Positions 29,716-38,649 of a stretch of 64,000 nucleotides of DNA are shown in pieces (positions within the stretch are counted from its first letter, which is position 1; the number at the start of each line of letters is the position of its first letter). Both the position numbers and the translations under genes were made by a program. Source of the DNA: Pseudomonadota bacterium (lineage in GTDB: Bacteria > Pseudomonadota > Gammaproteobacteria > Pseudomonadales > Oleiphilaceae); assembly GCA_002747395.1 (NCBI GenBank), contig PDPE01000037.1:18582-82581 (forward strand), given 5' to 3'. The notes under the pieces are model-generated. The model ran no database searches, had not been told where the DNA came from, and worked only from the letters and a program-made list of their open reading frames with translations.

Positions 29716-30348
29716 ATGGCTAGAACAAGAATCAAACTATGCGGTATCACCCGGTTGGAGGATGCTTTATCCGGAGTACGTGCCGGAGCAGACGCCCTCG
29801 GGTTTGTGTTCTATAAAAAAAGTCCCCGCTATATCACCCCGGAAGCCGTGCGTGAAATAAGAGACCGTTTGCCGGCCTTTGTTACTGTGGTCGGTTTGTT
29901 CGTTAATCACAGCAAAGCGGAAATCGAACAGATCAACAATGTCGCAGGCCTGGATCTGTTTCAGTTTCATGGTGATGAGCTCCCTGCCTTTTGTCAGCAG
30001 TTCAACAAGCCATTTATAAAAGCGGTTCGAGTGCAGGATCGATGGACTGTGACCAGGGCCATGGCTGATTATGTCGCAGCCCGGGGGATTCTTGCCGATA
30101 CTTATGTGCACGGAGTGCCAGGTGGTACGGGCGAGGTCTTCGACTGGGAGCTATTGCCAAAAAATTGTGGCGACCGGCTGATTCTTGCAGGTGGACTCAA
30201 CGCATCAAATGTAGCCGGTGCAATCCGCTCGGTTCAACCCTATGCGGTTGATGTCAGTGGCGGGGTCGAAAAAGACAAAGGAATTAAAGATAAGGATGCG
30301 ATCATCGCATTCGTAAAAGAGGTGCAAGGTGCAAAACCCGTTTTCTAA
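29716..30348 (+). CDS. trpF: Phosphoribosylanthranilate isomerase
   Basis: Amadori rearrangement in tryptophan synthesis. 210 residues, stand-alone TIM barrel. IKLCGITR near the N-terminus carries the catalytic Cys; the catalytic Asp is in the [16 protein letters not shown] region typical of TrpF. It overlaps trpB by 20 bases, implying translational coupling. Confidence 0.96.
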   Translation: MARTRIKLCGITRLEDALSGVRAGADALGFVFYKKSPRYITPEAVREIRDRLPAFVTVVGLFVNHSKAEIEQINNVAGLDLFQFHGDELPAFCQQFNKPFIKAVRVQDRWTVTRAMADYVAARGILADTYVHGVPGGTGEVFDWELLPKNCGDRLILAGGLNASNVAGAIRSVQPYAVDVSGGVEKDKGIKDKDAIIAFVKEVQGAKPVF

Positions 30349-31549
30349 GGAAAGTTTGGAACAACTCCCTGATTCAGCAGGACATTTTGGCCCTTATGGC
30401 GGGCGATTTGTCTCTGAGACACTGATGCCTGCACTGTTGCAACTTGAGCAGCAGTATGCGTTGTTGAGTGATAACCCGGAGTTTGTCAAAGACTTTGACA
30501 AGGATCTCGCGGATTACGTGGGCCGCCCTTCACCCCTGTATTTTGCTGCTCATCTCACCAAAAAGGTGGGAGGGGCAAAAATATACCTGAAAAGGGAAGA
30601 CCTGAATCATACCGGTGCCCACAAGGTAAACAATACGATCGGCCAGGCGCTTCTGGCCAGGCATATTGGCAAGCCCAGAGTCATAGCCGAAACGGGTGCC
30701 GGGCAACATGGCGTAGCGACAGCTACTGTTGCCGCACGTTTGGGCCTGGAATGCAAGGTGTTTATGGGAAGTGAAGACGTGAAACGCCAGGCACTGAATG
30801 TATATCGCATGAAGCTGCTGGGCGCGGAGGTGGAGCCGGTAGAAAGTGGTACCAAAACCCTGAAAGATGCGATGAATGAAGCACTGAGGGACTGGGTCAC
30901 TCGTGTTGATGATACCTTTTACATTATCGGTACAGTGGCCGGCCCGCACCCTTATCCCAAACTGGTCAGAGACTTTCAATCTGTTATCGGGCGTGAGGCT
31001 CGTGTGCAAATCATGGAAAAGGAAGGACGCTTGCCTGATGCGCTGGTCGCCTGTGTGGGTGGTGGCTCCAATGCAATCGGCCTGTTCCATCCCTTTATCG
31101 GTGATGAATCGGTCAAAATGTACGGCGTTGAAGCGGGCGGTCACGGTGTTGAAACCGGTCGTCACGCGGCTCCCTTGTGTGTCGGCAAACCGGGAGTGCT
31201 ACATGGAAATCGCACCTATCTGATGGAGGATGAGAACGGTCAGATACAAAGCACTCACTCTGTTTCGGCCGGGCTGGATTATCCCGGAGTGGGGCCGGAA
31301 CATAGCTGGCTGAAGGATATGAAACGGGCCGAATATGTTGCCGTTACAGATGAAGAAGCATTAGGAGCGTTTCGGGAGTTAACCCGTATCGAAGGAATCA
31401 TGCCGGCTTTGGAGTCAAGCCATGCCATCGCCTGGGCGATGAAACTGGCCAGGGAAATGTCTCCGGATGAAGTGATTCTGGTGAACCTGTCCGGGCGAGG
31501 CGACAAGGATATTCATACTATCGCGCAAATTGACGGCATTCAGGTATGA
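30329..31549 (+). CDS. trpB: Tryptophan synthase beta chain
   Basis: Condenses indole with serine using PLP. 406 residues. The PLP lysine is Lys99 in [16 protein letters not shown] binds the cofactor phosphate and LSGRGDKD closes the protein. The start is a GTG at 30329 inside the 3' end of trpF, giving the expected N-terminus [10 protein letters not shown] and then [13 protein letters not shown]. trpA follows after 25 bases. Confidence 0.97.
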   Translation: MQNPFSKESLEQLPDSAGHFGPYGGRFVSETLMPALLQLEQQYALLSDNPEFVKDFDKDLADYVGRPSPLYFAAHLTKKVGGAKIYLKREDLNHTGAHKVNNTIGQALLARHIGKPRVIAETGAGQHGVATATVAARLGLECKVFMGSEDVKRQALNVYRMKLLGAEVEPVESGTKTLKDAMNEALRDWVTRVDDTFYIIGTVAGPHPYPKLVRDFQSVIGREARVQIMEKEGRLPDALVACVGGGSNAIGLFHPFIGDESVKMYGVEAGGHGVETGRHAAPLCVGKPGVLHGNRTYLMEDENGQIQSTHSVSAGLDYPGVGPEHSWLKDMKRAEYVAVTDEEALGAFRELTRIEGIMPALESSHAIAWAMKLAREMSPDEVILVNLSGRGDKDIHTIAQIDGIQV

Positions 31550-31574
31550 GCGGGGCAACAGGAAGGAAAGAACA

Positions 31575-32381
31575 ATGAGCTTGATCGATCAGACACTAAC
31601 CCGACTGAAATCAGAAGGAAAAAAGGCGCTGATACCCTATGTGACGGCCGGAGATCCTCACCCGGATCACACGGTCGGCATCATGCACGCACTGGTTGAA
31701 GCCGGAGCAGACATTATCGAGTTGGGCGTGCCGTTTTCAGACCCGATGGCGGATGGCCCTGTCATACAACTTGCGTGCGAGCGTGCGTTGACACACTCCA
31801 CTTCGCTCAACGAGGTGTTGGAAATGGTGGCGCAGTTTCGTCAGACAAACCGGCATACTCCCGTTGTTTTAATGGGGTACCTGAATCCGGTCGAGGTTAT
31901 GGGCTATGAGGTTTTTGCTGACAAGGCCCATAAAGCCGGTGTTAACGGGGTGTTGATCGTTGATATGCCCCCGGAGGAAGGTGCCGATACCGTTGCGTTA
32001 TTGCGCAGTAAAAAACTGGACTGCATCTTTTTGATTGCGCCGACTACCACAGAAGACCGTGTCGAAGCCATTTGTCAACAGAGCTCGGGATACGTTTATT
32101 ATGTTTCTGTCAAGGGCGTCACCGGCTCCGCAAGCCTGGATGCTGATGAGGTGGCTGAAAAAGTCGCGTCCATCAAACAAAAAACCGCCTTGCCTGTCGG
32201 TGTTGGTTTCGGCATCAGGAATGTGGAAACCGCCTGTGCCGTTGCCAGGGTCAGTGACGGAATTATCATAGGCAGCAGCCTGGTCAACATTATCGCAGCC
32301 AATGTTGCCCGGCCTGAACAAATTCCTGAACAATTACAGGCGTTTCTTGGCCCGATTCGAAAAGCCATGGATTCGCTGTAA
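31575..32381 (+). CDS. trpA: Tryptophan synthase alpha chain
   Basis: Cleaves indole-3-glycerol phosphate to indole, channelled to TrpB. 268 residues. It shows [16 protein letters not shown] and the catalytic Glu and Asp in [16 protein letters not shown]. The start ATG at 31575 has ggaaggaaag at 31561-31570. In most relatives accD follows; here a 166-bp gap and folC follow instead. Confidence 0.97.
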   Translation: MSLIDQTLTRLKSEGKKALIPYVTAGDPHPDHTVGIMHALVEAGADIIELGVPFSDPMADGPVIQLACERALTHSTSLNEVLEMVAQFRQTNRHTPVVLMGYLNPVEVMGYEVFADKAHKAGVNGVLIVDMPPEEGADTVALLRSKKLDCIFLIAPTTTEDRVEAICQQSSGYVYYVSVKGVTGSASLDADEVAEKVASIKQKTALPVGVGFGIRNVETACAVARVSDGIIIGSSLVNIIAANVARPEQIPEQLQAFLGPIRKAMDSL

Positions 32382-32547
32382 CTGCTCGTCCACCCGGTAC
32401 AGGCGGGCGTGAGCAGATACGATTCACCATGATATCCGGTCGGGAAAGCAGTCGGTCACCAGGGTGTCGGTGCTGTCCCCATACTGATCCATAAAACCCG
32501 TTTCTTCTACAAACCGCTTCTTCCAAAAAACCAGGTTTTCAGGCTCT

Positions 32548-33948
32548 ATGTCATCACAACCCGTACCTTGCAAAAATCTGCACGAATGGCTTTCCTTTCT
32601 GGAAGGTTTGCATACCAGTGAAATAGACCTTGGCCTGGATCGGGTGCTGACTGTCTTTCGTGATATGAACATCGGCAAGATTGCCGGATGCGTTATCCTG
32701 GTGGCCGGAACGAACGGAAAAGGCACCACAATAGCGGCCATGGAAGCATTGCTGCAATCCGCAGGGAAATCGACAGGCTGCTATCTTTCTCCGCATATTC
32801 ATTTTTTCAATGAGCGAGTCCGAATTGATGGTCGAAATATGTCGGACGAGACATGGGTTGAGGCTTTTGAAAGGGTGGAGAGCCACAGGGGGCAGGTTTC
32901 CCTGACCTATTTCGAGTTTACCACGCTGGCTGCACTTTTTATTATAGCCAGACAAATGCCGGATTTTGCCCTGTTGGAAGTGGGGCTGGGCGGGCGACTG
33001 GATGCGGTCAATATCGTTGAGCCTGATGTCAGTGTGATTACCTCTGTGGGGCTGGATCATCAGGACTGGCTGGGAGAGGATCGAGAATCCATCGGTTTCG
33101 AAAAAGCAGGCATCATGCGGCCAGGCGGTGTGTGTGTATACGGAGAGGTGAACCCGACAAAGAGTATCTTGCAGCAGGCATCAGCCCAAAATGTCGATCT
33201 GAGAGTGTTTGGCAGGGACTTCGGGGTGCTTGATGCGGACAGTGAACCGGCAACCGAAACCATGACTGACAGCCCGGTATTTCTGGCTCAAAACAGTGCG
33301 CAACAACCGATTCCGGATGCACCGGTTCCGGTCTCTTATCAAATGGCTGACGGAGACTTTGTCCGAACAGTGTTGTCCGAACAGAGTATTCCCGTATCAA
33401 ACCGGCTCTGCGCCATCCAGGCACTGGCATTGACCGGTGTCCGGCTGGATAAAATCGACATCGACCATTGCCTGAGCCTGATTTCGGTGCCCGGACGTTT
33501 TGAGGTGGATAAAAACAACCCGAAATACATTTATGATGTTGCGCATAATGTGCATGCGGCTGAATATTTGAGTCGGTTACTCCAGGCAACAAGGCAGCGG
33601 CGGCGGGGTAAGATTGTTTGTCTGTTTTCGGCATTGAAGGATAAAGACAGCAAGGGTATTGTCAGTCTGCTGGACAAGACAGTGGATTCCTGGGCAGGCT
33701 GGCCCATGCAGGTTGACAGGGCGCTGAGCCTGGCGCAATTGACTGCTGTCCTGGGTGACAATGCGACCAACGCCGAGTGTCTGCCTACCCTTGGTGAGGC
33801 AGTGGTTCGTGCAGAAAACATCGCCTGTGACCGAAATGATACTATTATGGTTTTGGGCTCATTCTACGCGGTGGCAGAAGTGCAGTCGTTTTTGACAAAC
33901 AGGGCAAACAGGAGCAGGGGCGTGGATGAAAAGGGGATAGAAGTGTGA
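32548..33948 (+). CDS. folC: Bifunctional dihydrofolate synthase / folylpolyglutamate synthase
   Basis: Adds glutamate to dihydropteroate and to folates. 466 residues, at the long end for FolC. P-loop GTNGKGTT near residues 54-61; LEVGLGGRLDAVN and SVGLDHQDWLG are Mur-ligase-family signatures. The start ATG at 32548 has no strong Shine-Dalgarno. A low-similarity stretch around 240-285 may account for the extra length. It is followed by the SPOR-domain protein, as is usual. Confidence 0.95.
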   Translation: MSSQPVPCKNLHEWLSFLEGLHTSEIDLGLDRVLTVFRDMNIGKIAGCVILVAGTNGKGTTIAAMEALLQSAGKSTGCYLSPHIHFFNERVRIDGRNMSDETWVEAFERVESHRGQVSLTYFEFTTLAALFIIARQMPDFALLEVGLGGRLDAVNIVEPDVSVITSVGLDHQDWLGEDRESIGFEKAGIMRPGGVCVYGEVNPTKSILQQASAQNVDLRVFGRDFGVLDADSEPATETMTDSPVFLAQNSAQQPIPDAPVPVSYQMADGDFVRTVLSEQSIPVSNRLCAIQALALTGVRLDKIDIDHCLSLISVPGRFEVDKNNPKYIYDVAHNVHAAEYLSRLLQATRQRRRGKIVCLFSALKDKDSKGIVSLLDKTVDSWAGWPMQVDRALSLAQLTAVLGDNATNAECLPTLGEAVVRAENIACDRNDTIMVLGSFYAVAEVQSFLTNRANRSRGVDEKGIEV

Positions 33949-33967
33949 GCGAACGGGAGATAGAGGC

Positions 33968-34801
33968 GTGAACGACAGAGAGCATCATTCCGATTTCAGA
34001 TATGACAGTGACTCACGCCTCACTCATGCCGGGCTGAAGCAGCGTCTGGCTGGTGCAATAGCGCTGGTTTCGTTGGCGGTTATATTCCTGCCGATGATTT
34101 TTGACCAGCCCCGGGAAGAAAAAAACTCGATTATTATCGCGGTGCCGGATCAGCCTCCTGAAAAGATTATTCAGATTGAAAAACCGAAACGTCCCGTTCT
34201 GGACTTGGATCATTCCCGGCAAAAAAACCTGGATAAACTGGCCGAGTCTGTCGAAAATGCGAAAAATGAGCCGGGTAGAGGTATCGCTGAATCCGTGATT
34301 GCGGTAATCAGTGATGAAAAAAAACGGCTGCAAGCGACCCGCGAGGAGAAAGTGGCAGTAACCGGCCAGGATGCCGGGGCTTCAACTCGCAATAGCCCTG
34401 GAAGAGAAAAAACGGATCATCAGGCTGCAAATCCTGGCAAAAGCACGAATTCTGTTGTAACAGCCAAAGAGTCTGACAACAAGCCAGGGCAACCGGCAAA
34501 GGTAGAAAAGGCAGACAAGAAGCAAACGGGCAAACAGACCGCTAAACAGGCCAACAGGGCCACCTTCGCAGGAAAGTGGATGGTGCAACTGGGTTCCTTT
34601 GGTGCCAGGGAAAATGCGCTGAATCTTGCCAAAAAGATCAGGCAGCGGGGCTTTATGGTGCACACCTTGAAATTCAGGGCAGGCAGCATGAGAATGACCA
34701 AGGTATTGGTTGGCCCATTTGAAAAAAAGGCAGATGCAAGCAAGGCAAAAAAATCACTGGATCTTTATTTGAGATCAAAAAGTCTCCTGGTGAAGTATTG
34801 A
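33968..34801 (+). CDS. dedD: SPOR-domain cell-division protein (DedD-like)
   Basis: 277 residues. It has a short cytoplasmic N-terminus, one transmembrane helix (about 27-47, AIALVSLAVIFLPMIF), a long charged Lys/Glu/Gln-rich periplasmic linker and a C-terminal SPOR domain (about 198-277, GKWMVQLGSFGARENALNLA), which binds denuded septal peptidoglycan. The position between folC and cvpA is that of dedD in E. coli and its Pseudomonas counterpart. Confidence 0.9.
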   Translation: MNDREHHSDFRYDSDSRLTHAGLKQRLAGAIALVSLAVIFLPMIFDQPREEKNSIIIAVPDQPPEKIIQIEKPKRPVLDLDHSRQKNLDKLAESVENAKNEPGRGIAESVIAVISDEKKRLQATREEKVAVTGQDAGASTRNSPGREKTDHQAANPGKSTNSVVTAKESDNKPGQPAKVEKADKKQTGKQTAKQANRATFAGKWMVQLGSFGARENALNLAKKIRQRGFMVHTLKFRAGSMRMTKVLVGPFEKKADASKAKKSLDLYLRSKSLLVKY

Positions 34802-34839
34802 TTGGCAGCCTCATCGTTACCCTCTCATCGTTAAAATGG

Positions 34840-34867
34840 TTGTACTGTGATAAATCTTTGTTAGAAT
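34840..34867 (+). promoter_or_regulatory. Sigma70-like promoter upstream of cvpA-purF
   Basis: TTGTAC (34840-34845), 16-bp spacer, TAGAAT (34862-34867), followed by the GC-rich discriminator gcgcgcc, a pattern typical of growth-rate or stringently controlled promoters. Transcription would start near 34874, directly before the folded region at 34880-34997. Confidence 0.6.
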
Positions 34868-34879
34868 GCGCGCCATAAT

Positions 34880-34997
34880 CTGCTCACGGCCTGACCTGGC
34901 TGCTGTTGATACCGGCTGACCCCGGTTGCAAGGCAGGGCAAGGGCACGCAGCCCTGCGGCGGCAACGTCACTCCGACGGTCACGGAGCAATGAGCAG
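34880..34997 (+). ncRNA. Candidate structured RNA (leader or small RNA) upstream of cvpA
   Basis: ctgctca (34880-34886) and tgagcag (34991-34997) can close a 118-nt domain. Inside, tgacc/ggtca (34892-34896 and 34978-34982), gttgc/gcaac (34925-34929 and 34962-34966) and gcagggc/gccctgc (34933-34939 and 34951-34957) continue the fold; an alternative accgg/ccggt pairing (34911-34915 and 34922-34926) would compete with gttgc/gcaac. The segment is more GC-rich than its surroundings and begins just after a promoter. It lacks the SRP RNA, tRNA and 5S signatures. No terminator follows, so a cis-acting leader of cvpA-purF is the simplest reading. Confidence 0.4.
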
Positions 34998-35037
34998 CTC
35001 ACAAGACTGACAGGCAACACAGGCAAAAAAATATTTC

Positions 35038-35538
35038 ATGGAACAATTGAACTGGGCAGACTGGGTGTTGATCGGTATTGTTGCTATATCCGGGCTAATC
35101 AGTCTGAAAAGGGGCTTTGTCAAAGAAGCCCTGTCACTTGTTACCTGGGTTGCGGCCTTCATTGTCGCTCGTGCCTTTTCCGGTCGTCTGCAAGTATTGC
35201 TTGAGAGTTACACAGGTACTCCCTCGATTCGCGCTGTTGTTGCTTTCGTCATTCTTTTTGTTGTCACCCTTCTGGTCGGGGCACTGGTCAATCGTCTGGT
35301 TTCAGAGCTGATCAGAATTTCCGGTCTGAGTACGACTGACCGCATTCTTGGTGTATTTTTTGGTATTGGTCGTGGCATCATTCTGTCTGTGGTAGTTATC
35401 GCTGTATTGCGATACACACCGCTGCCTTCCGACCCCTGGTGGCATGACTCATTGTTGATCGAGCGTTTTGAGCTGATCGAGCAGTGGTCCAGGAAAAGTT
35501 TTGGTGATGAATTTGGCAAACTGATGGAAAAAATTTAA
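35038..35538 (+). CDS. cvpA: Colicin V production protein family membrane protein CvpA
   Basis: 166 residues with four hydrophobic segments. LNWADWVLIGIVAISGLISL at the N-terminus and the SLKRGFVKEALSLVTWV segment are typical of CvpA, an inner-membrane protein of poorly defined envelope function. It is upstream of purF as in most gammaproteobacteria. The start ATG at 35038 has no strong Shine-Dalgarno. Confidence 0.93.
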   Translation: MEQLNWADWVLIGIVAISGLISLKRGFVKEALSLVTWVAAFIVARAFSGRLQVLLESYTGTPSIRAVVAFVILFVVTLLVGALVNRLVSELIRISGLSTTDRILGVFFGIGRGIILSVVVIAVLRYTPLPSDPWWHDSLLIERFELIEQWSRKSFGDEFGKLMEKI

Positions 35539-35625
35539 AGCCCGGTTTGGTTCGCTGTGTTGCATCGCTGACAAACGCTACTATGCTGGGCTGTATCGCT
35601 CTGTTTTTTGAGGAGCCTGTTTTTT

Positions 35626-35680
35626 ACCAGTTTTTTATACCAGTTTTTTATACCGGTTTTGTACACCGGTTCTGTATACC
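35626..35680. repeat. 13-bp tandem repeat (four units) between cvpA and purF
   Basis: accagttttttat at 35626 and 35639, accggttttgtac at 35652, accggttctgtat at 35665, then acc. The first two units are identical; later ones diverge stepwise. It lies 55 bases before the purF start. Confidence 0.88.
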
Positions 35681-35734
35681 AACGCCACTTGTTGTAAAGG
35701 TTAACGGGTTTTGTTGAAAATGAGGAAAGGCTAG

Positions 35735-37261
35735 ATGTGCGGTATCGTTGGAATCGTGGGGAAAGAAAATGTCAATCAGTCTCTCTATGACGCGTTGACT
35801 GTCCTGCAGCACAGGGGGCAGGATGCCGCCGGCATGGTTACATTTCAGGATGAGCGGTTCTTTCTTCGAAAAGACAACGGCCTGGTTCGCGATGTTTTTC
35901 GAACGCGCCATATGCGGCGGTTGCAGGGAAACGTCGGGATTGGTCATGTGCGTTACCCGACAGCCGGCAGTTCCAGTTCTGCTGAATCCCAGCCATTTTA
36001 TGTCAACTCTCCCTATGGAATTACCCTGGCGCATAATGGCAACCTGACGAACGTTGCCGAGCTTACGGAAGCTCTTTTTCGTGCCGACCTGCGCCATATC
36101 AATACCAATTCGGATTCGGAAGTCCTGTTGAACGTATTTGCCCACGAGCTACAGAAACTGGGCAAGCTGAAGCCGACAAAAGAGGATATCTTTGCCGCTG
36201 TCAAAGCCGTACATCGCCGGGTTCAGGGTGGCTATGCCGCTATTTGCATGATTACCGGCTACGGTATTGTCGCATTTCGAGACCCCAACGGGATTCGCCC
36301 GATATGCTACGGCAAGCGGGATTCCGGCAACGGGGCTGAATATATGATCGCCTCTGAAAGTGTCGCCCTGAGTGCTCTGGGTTTTACTCTGATTCGTGAT
36401 ATAGAACCCGGTGAAGCAGTCTATATCGAATCGGAAGGAAAACTCTATGCGCAGCAATGTGCAGAAACCCACAGCCTGAACCCCTGTATTTTTGAGTACG
36501 TCTATTTTGCCAGGCCTGATAGCATTATGGATGGCGTTTCGGTATACAAGGCTCGTCTGCGCATGGGTGAAAAACTCGCAGAAAAGGTACTCGAACTGCG
36601 CCCCGGGCATGATATCGATGTGGTGATTCCCATTCCTGACACCAGTCGTACCTCCGCCATGCAAATGGCGCACAATCTCGGTGTCAAGTTCCGTGAAGGC
36701 TTTATGAAAAATCGCTACATTGGCCGTACCTTCATTATGCCAGGCCAGGGTCAGCGCAAAAAGTCGGTTCGCCAAAAACTGAACGCGATCGAGCTCGAGT
36801 TCAAGGATAAAAACGTCATGCTGGTGGATGATTCCATTGTGAGGGGAACGACCTGCAAGGAAATTGTCCAGATGGCCAGAGATGCAGGAGCCAAACGGGT
36901 GTACTTTGCCTCGGCCGCGCCTGCTGTCCGGTATCCGAATGTGTACGGGATTGATATGCCCAGCGCCCATGAGCTGATCGCGCATGGCCGAACCACCAAA
37001 GAAGTCGAGCAGTTGATTGGCGCGGACTGGCTGATCTACCAGGATCTCGAAGACCTGATTGAATGCGCACGCGAAGGTAACCCGGGTATCACGGCCTTTG
37101 ATTGCTCTGTTTTCAATGGCAAGTATGTTACCGGCACGGTGACACCGGAATATCTGGCCATGCTGGAGAACAAGCGAAGCGACGCCAGCAAGGCAAAGCT
37201 GAATAAGGATATGCTTGTTGAAACCGATAACGAAGTTCTGGATATACACAACAGCGAGTAA
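35735..37261 (+). CDS. purF: Amidophosphoribosyltransferase
   Basis: First committed step of purine synthesis: glutamine amide transfer to PRPP. 508 residues. Cys2 follows the initiator Met ([10 protein letters not shown]) and is the glutaminase nucleophile with no propeptide, as in E. coli. The PRPP loop is [13 protein letters not shown] near 365-377. The start ATG at 35735 has gaggaaagg upstream. It ends one base before the metZ ATG, implying translational coupling. Confidence 0.97.
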   Translation: MCGIVGIVGKENVNQSLYDALTVLQHRGQDAAGMVTFQDERFFLRKDNGLVRDVFRTRHMRRLQGNVGIGHVRYPTAGSSSSAESQPFYVNSPYGITLAHNGNLTNVAELTEALFRADLRHINTNSDSEVLLNVFAHELQKLGKLKPTKEDIFAAVKAVHRRVQGGYAAICMITGYGIVAFRDPNGIRPICYGKRDSGNGAEYMIASESVALSALGFTLIRDIEPGEAVYIESEGKLYAQQCAETHSLNPCIFEYVYFARPDSIMDGVSVYKARLRMGEKLAEKVLELRPGHDIDVVIPIPDTSRTSAMQMAHNLGVKFREGFMKNRYIGRTFIMPGQGQRKKSVRQKLNAIELEFKDKNVMLVDDSIVRGTTCKEIVQMARDAGAKRVYFASAAPAVRYPNVYGIDMPSAHELIAHGRTTKEVEQLIGADWLIYQDLEDLIECAREGNPGITAFDCSVFNGKYVTGTVTPEYLAMLENKRSDASKAKLNKDMLVETDNEVLDIHNSE

Positions 37262-37262
37262 A

Positions 37263-38480
37263 ATGGCCGATATTAAACACCTTTCAGGAAATATTCCCGA
37301 ATCCGACCTTGAAAATGCAGGTTTCGACACCCTGTCTGTGCGTGCCGGTCAGCAAAGGTCGCATCAGCTTGAACACAGCGAAGCGATTTATCCCACTTCG
37401 AGTTTTGTTTTTAATACCGCCCATGAGGCAGCTGCCCGTTTTGCGGGTGAACAACCGGGGAATATCTATTCCCGTTTCACCAATCCCTCCGTTGCCATGT
37501 TTGAGGAGCGAATCGCCGCTCTGGAAGGGGGAGAGAGAGCCGTTGCCACTTCCTCGGGAATGGCGGCCATACTTGCTACATTTATGGGCCTGCTAACAGC
37601 CGGTGATCATATCGTCTGCTCTCGAAGTGTCTTTGGCACAACCAATGCGTTGCTGGAAAAGTTTATGGTGAAATTTGGTGTGACCAGCACTTTTGTCGAT
37701 CTTGTGGACTATCAACAATGGGCTCAGGCCATTCAGCCCTCAACCCGAATGCTGTTTCTCGAAACACCGTCCAATCCCCTGTCCGAAATCGCCGATTTGT
37801 CTCGTCTGGCAGATATGGCCAAAGCTCACCAGTGCATACTGGTGGTTGATAATTGTTTCTGTACGCCTGCCTTGCAGCGACCACTCGATCTCGGAGCGGA
37901 TATCGTTATTCATTCTGCAACCAAGTATCTGGACGGGCAGGGCCGCTGTGTTGGCGGTGTGGCGGTGGGCAGTGATGCCCTGATGGAAGAGGTGTTCGGG
38001 TTTTTGCGTTCTGCGGGCACGACGATGAGCCCGTTTAATGCCTGGGTATTCCTGAAAGGGCTGGAAACCCTTTCGCTGAGAATGAAGGCGCACAGCGCGG
38101 CTGCGATGGAAATCGCTGTCTGGCTGCAATCACACCCGCAGGTTGAAACCGTGTTTTATTCCGGTTTGCCTGATCACCCGCAACACGAGTTGGCCAGGCG
38201 GCAGCAAATGGCCTTTGGCGGGGTTGTGGCATTTCGTATCAAAGGGGGCAGGGAAACGGCCTGGTCTTTTATTGACGGTACCAAAATGATTTCCATTACG
38301 GCCAATCTGGGTGATGTAAAAACCACCATTACCCATCCGGCAACGACGACACATGGCAGGTTGTCCGACCGGGATAAGGCGCGATCCGGCATTACCGACA
38401 ATTTGATCAGACTGTCTGTCGGGCTGGAGGATGTCGCTGATATTAAAACCGATCTGGGCCGAGGCTTTGCAAATTGTTGA
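37263..38480 (+). CDS. metZ: O-succinylhomoserine sulfhydrylase
   Basis: PLP enzyme that makes homocysteine directly from O-succinylhomoserine and sulfide; its product is the MetH substrate. 405 residues. PLP Lys221 in HSATKYLDGQGR; the family signature ATKYLDGQGRCVGG favours MetZ over MetB or MetC, and the purF-metZ neighbourhood is the Pseudomonas arrangement. The start ATG at 37263 is preferred over an in-frame start inside purF (37215). Confidence 0.93.
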   Translation: MADIKHLSGNIPESDLENAGFDTLSVRAGQQRSHQLEHSEAIYPTSSFVFNTAHEAAARFAGEQPGNIYSRFTNPSVAMFEERIAALEGGERAVATSSGMAAILATFMGLLTAGDHIVCSRSVFGTTNALLEKFMVKFGVTSTFVDLVDYQQWAQAIQPSTRMLFLETPSNPLSEIADLSRLADMAKAHQCILVVDNCFCTPALQRPLDLGADIVIHSATKYLDGQGRCVGGVAVGSDALMEEVFGFLRSAGTTMSPFNAWVFLKGLETLSLRMKAHSAAAMEIAVWLQSHPQVETVFYSGLPDHPQHELARRQQMAFGGVVAFRIKGGRETAWSFIDGTKMISITANLGDVKTTITHPATTTHGRLSDRDKARSGITDNLIRLSVGLEDVADIKTDLGRGFANC

Positions 38481-38612
38481 CGGTTTGACAGCCTTACCCG
38501 GGCAAAAACCTGATAAAACATCTATAGTTATCAATACATTGCTTTTCCAGGTTAACCTGATCTCCCGGCAGTCTGGACGTTCATCAGGTTGGAAGTTCGT
38601 TAGTTTGGAAAC

Positions 38613-38628
38613 TCAATAGCTCAATAGT
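38613..38628. repeat. 8-bp tandem duplication in the metZ-ftsK gap
   Basis: ctcaatag occurs twice head to tail at 38613-38620 and 38621-38628, 22 bases before ftsK. Minor member of the duplication class noted elsewhere in the window. Confidence 0.5.
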
Positions 38629-38649
38629 TTAAAATCGGCCAGGGCGCCC

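Noticed and set aside
34880..34997. 4.5S SRP RNA (the minus strand contains ccaggtcagg and the length is about right)
   Set aside because: The GGAA tetraloop and the ggaagcagcc partner of the SRP core are absent; the apical fold is different.
36149..37330. 393-codon open frame antisense to purF
   Set aside because: purF is unambiguous; the antisense frame encodes no known fold.
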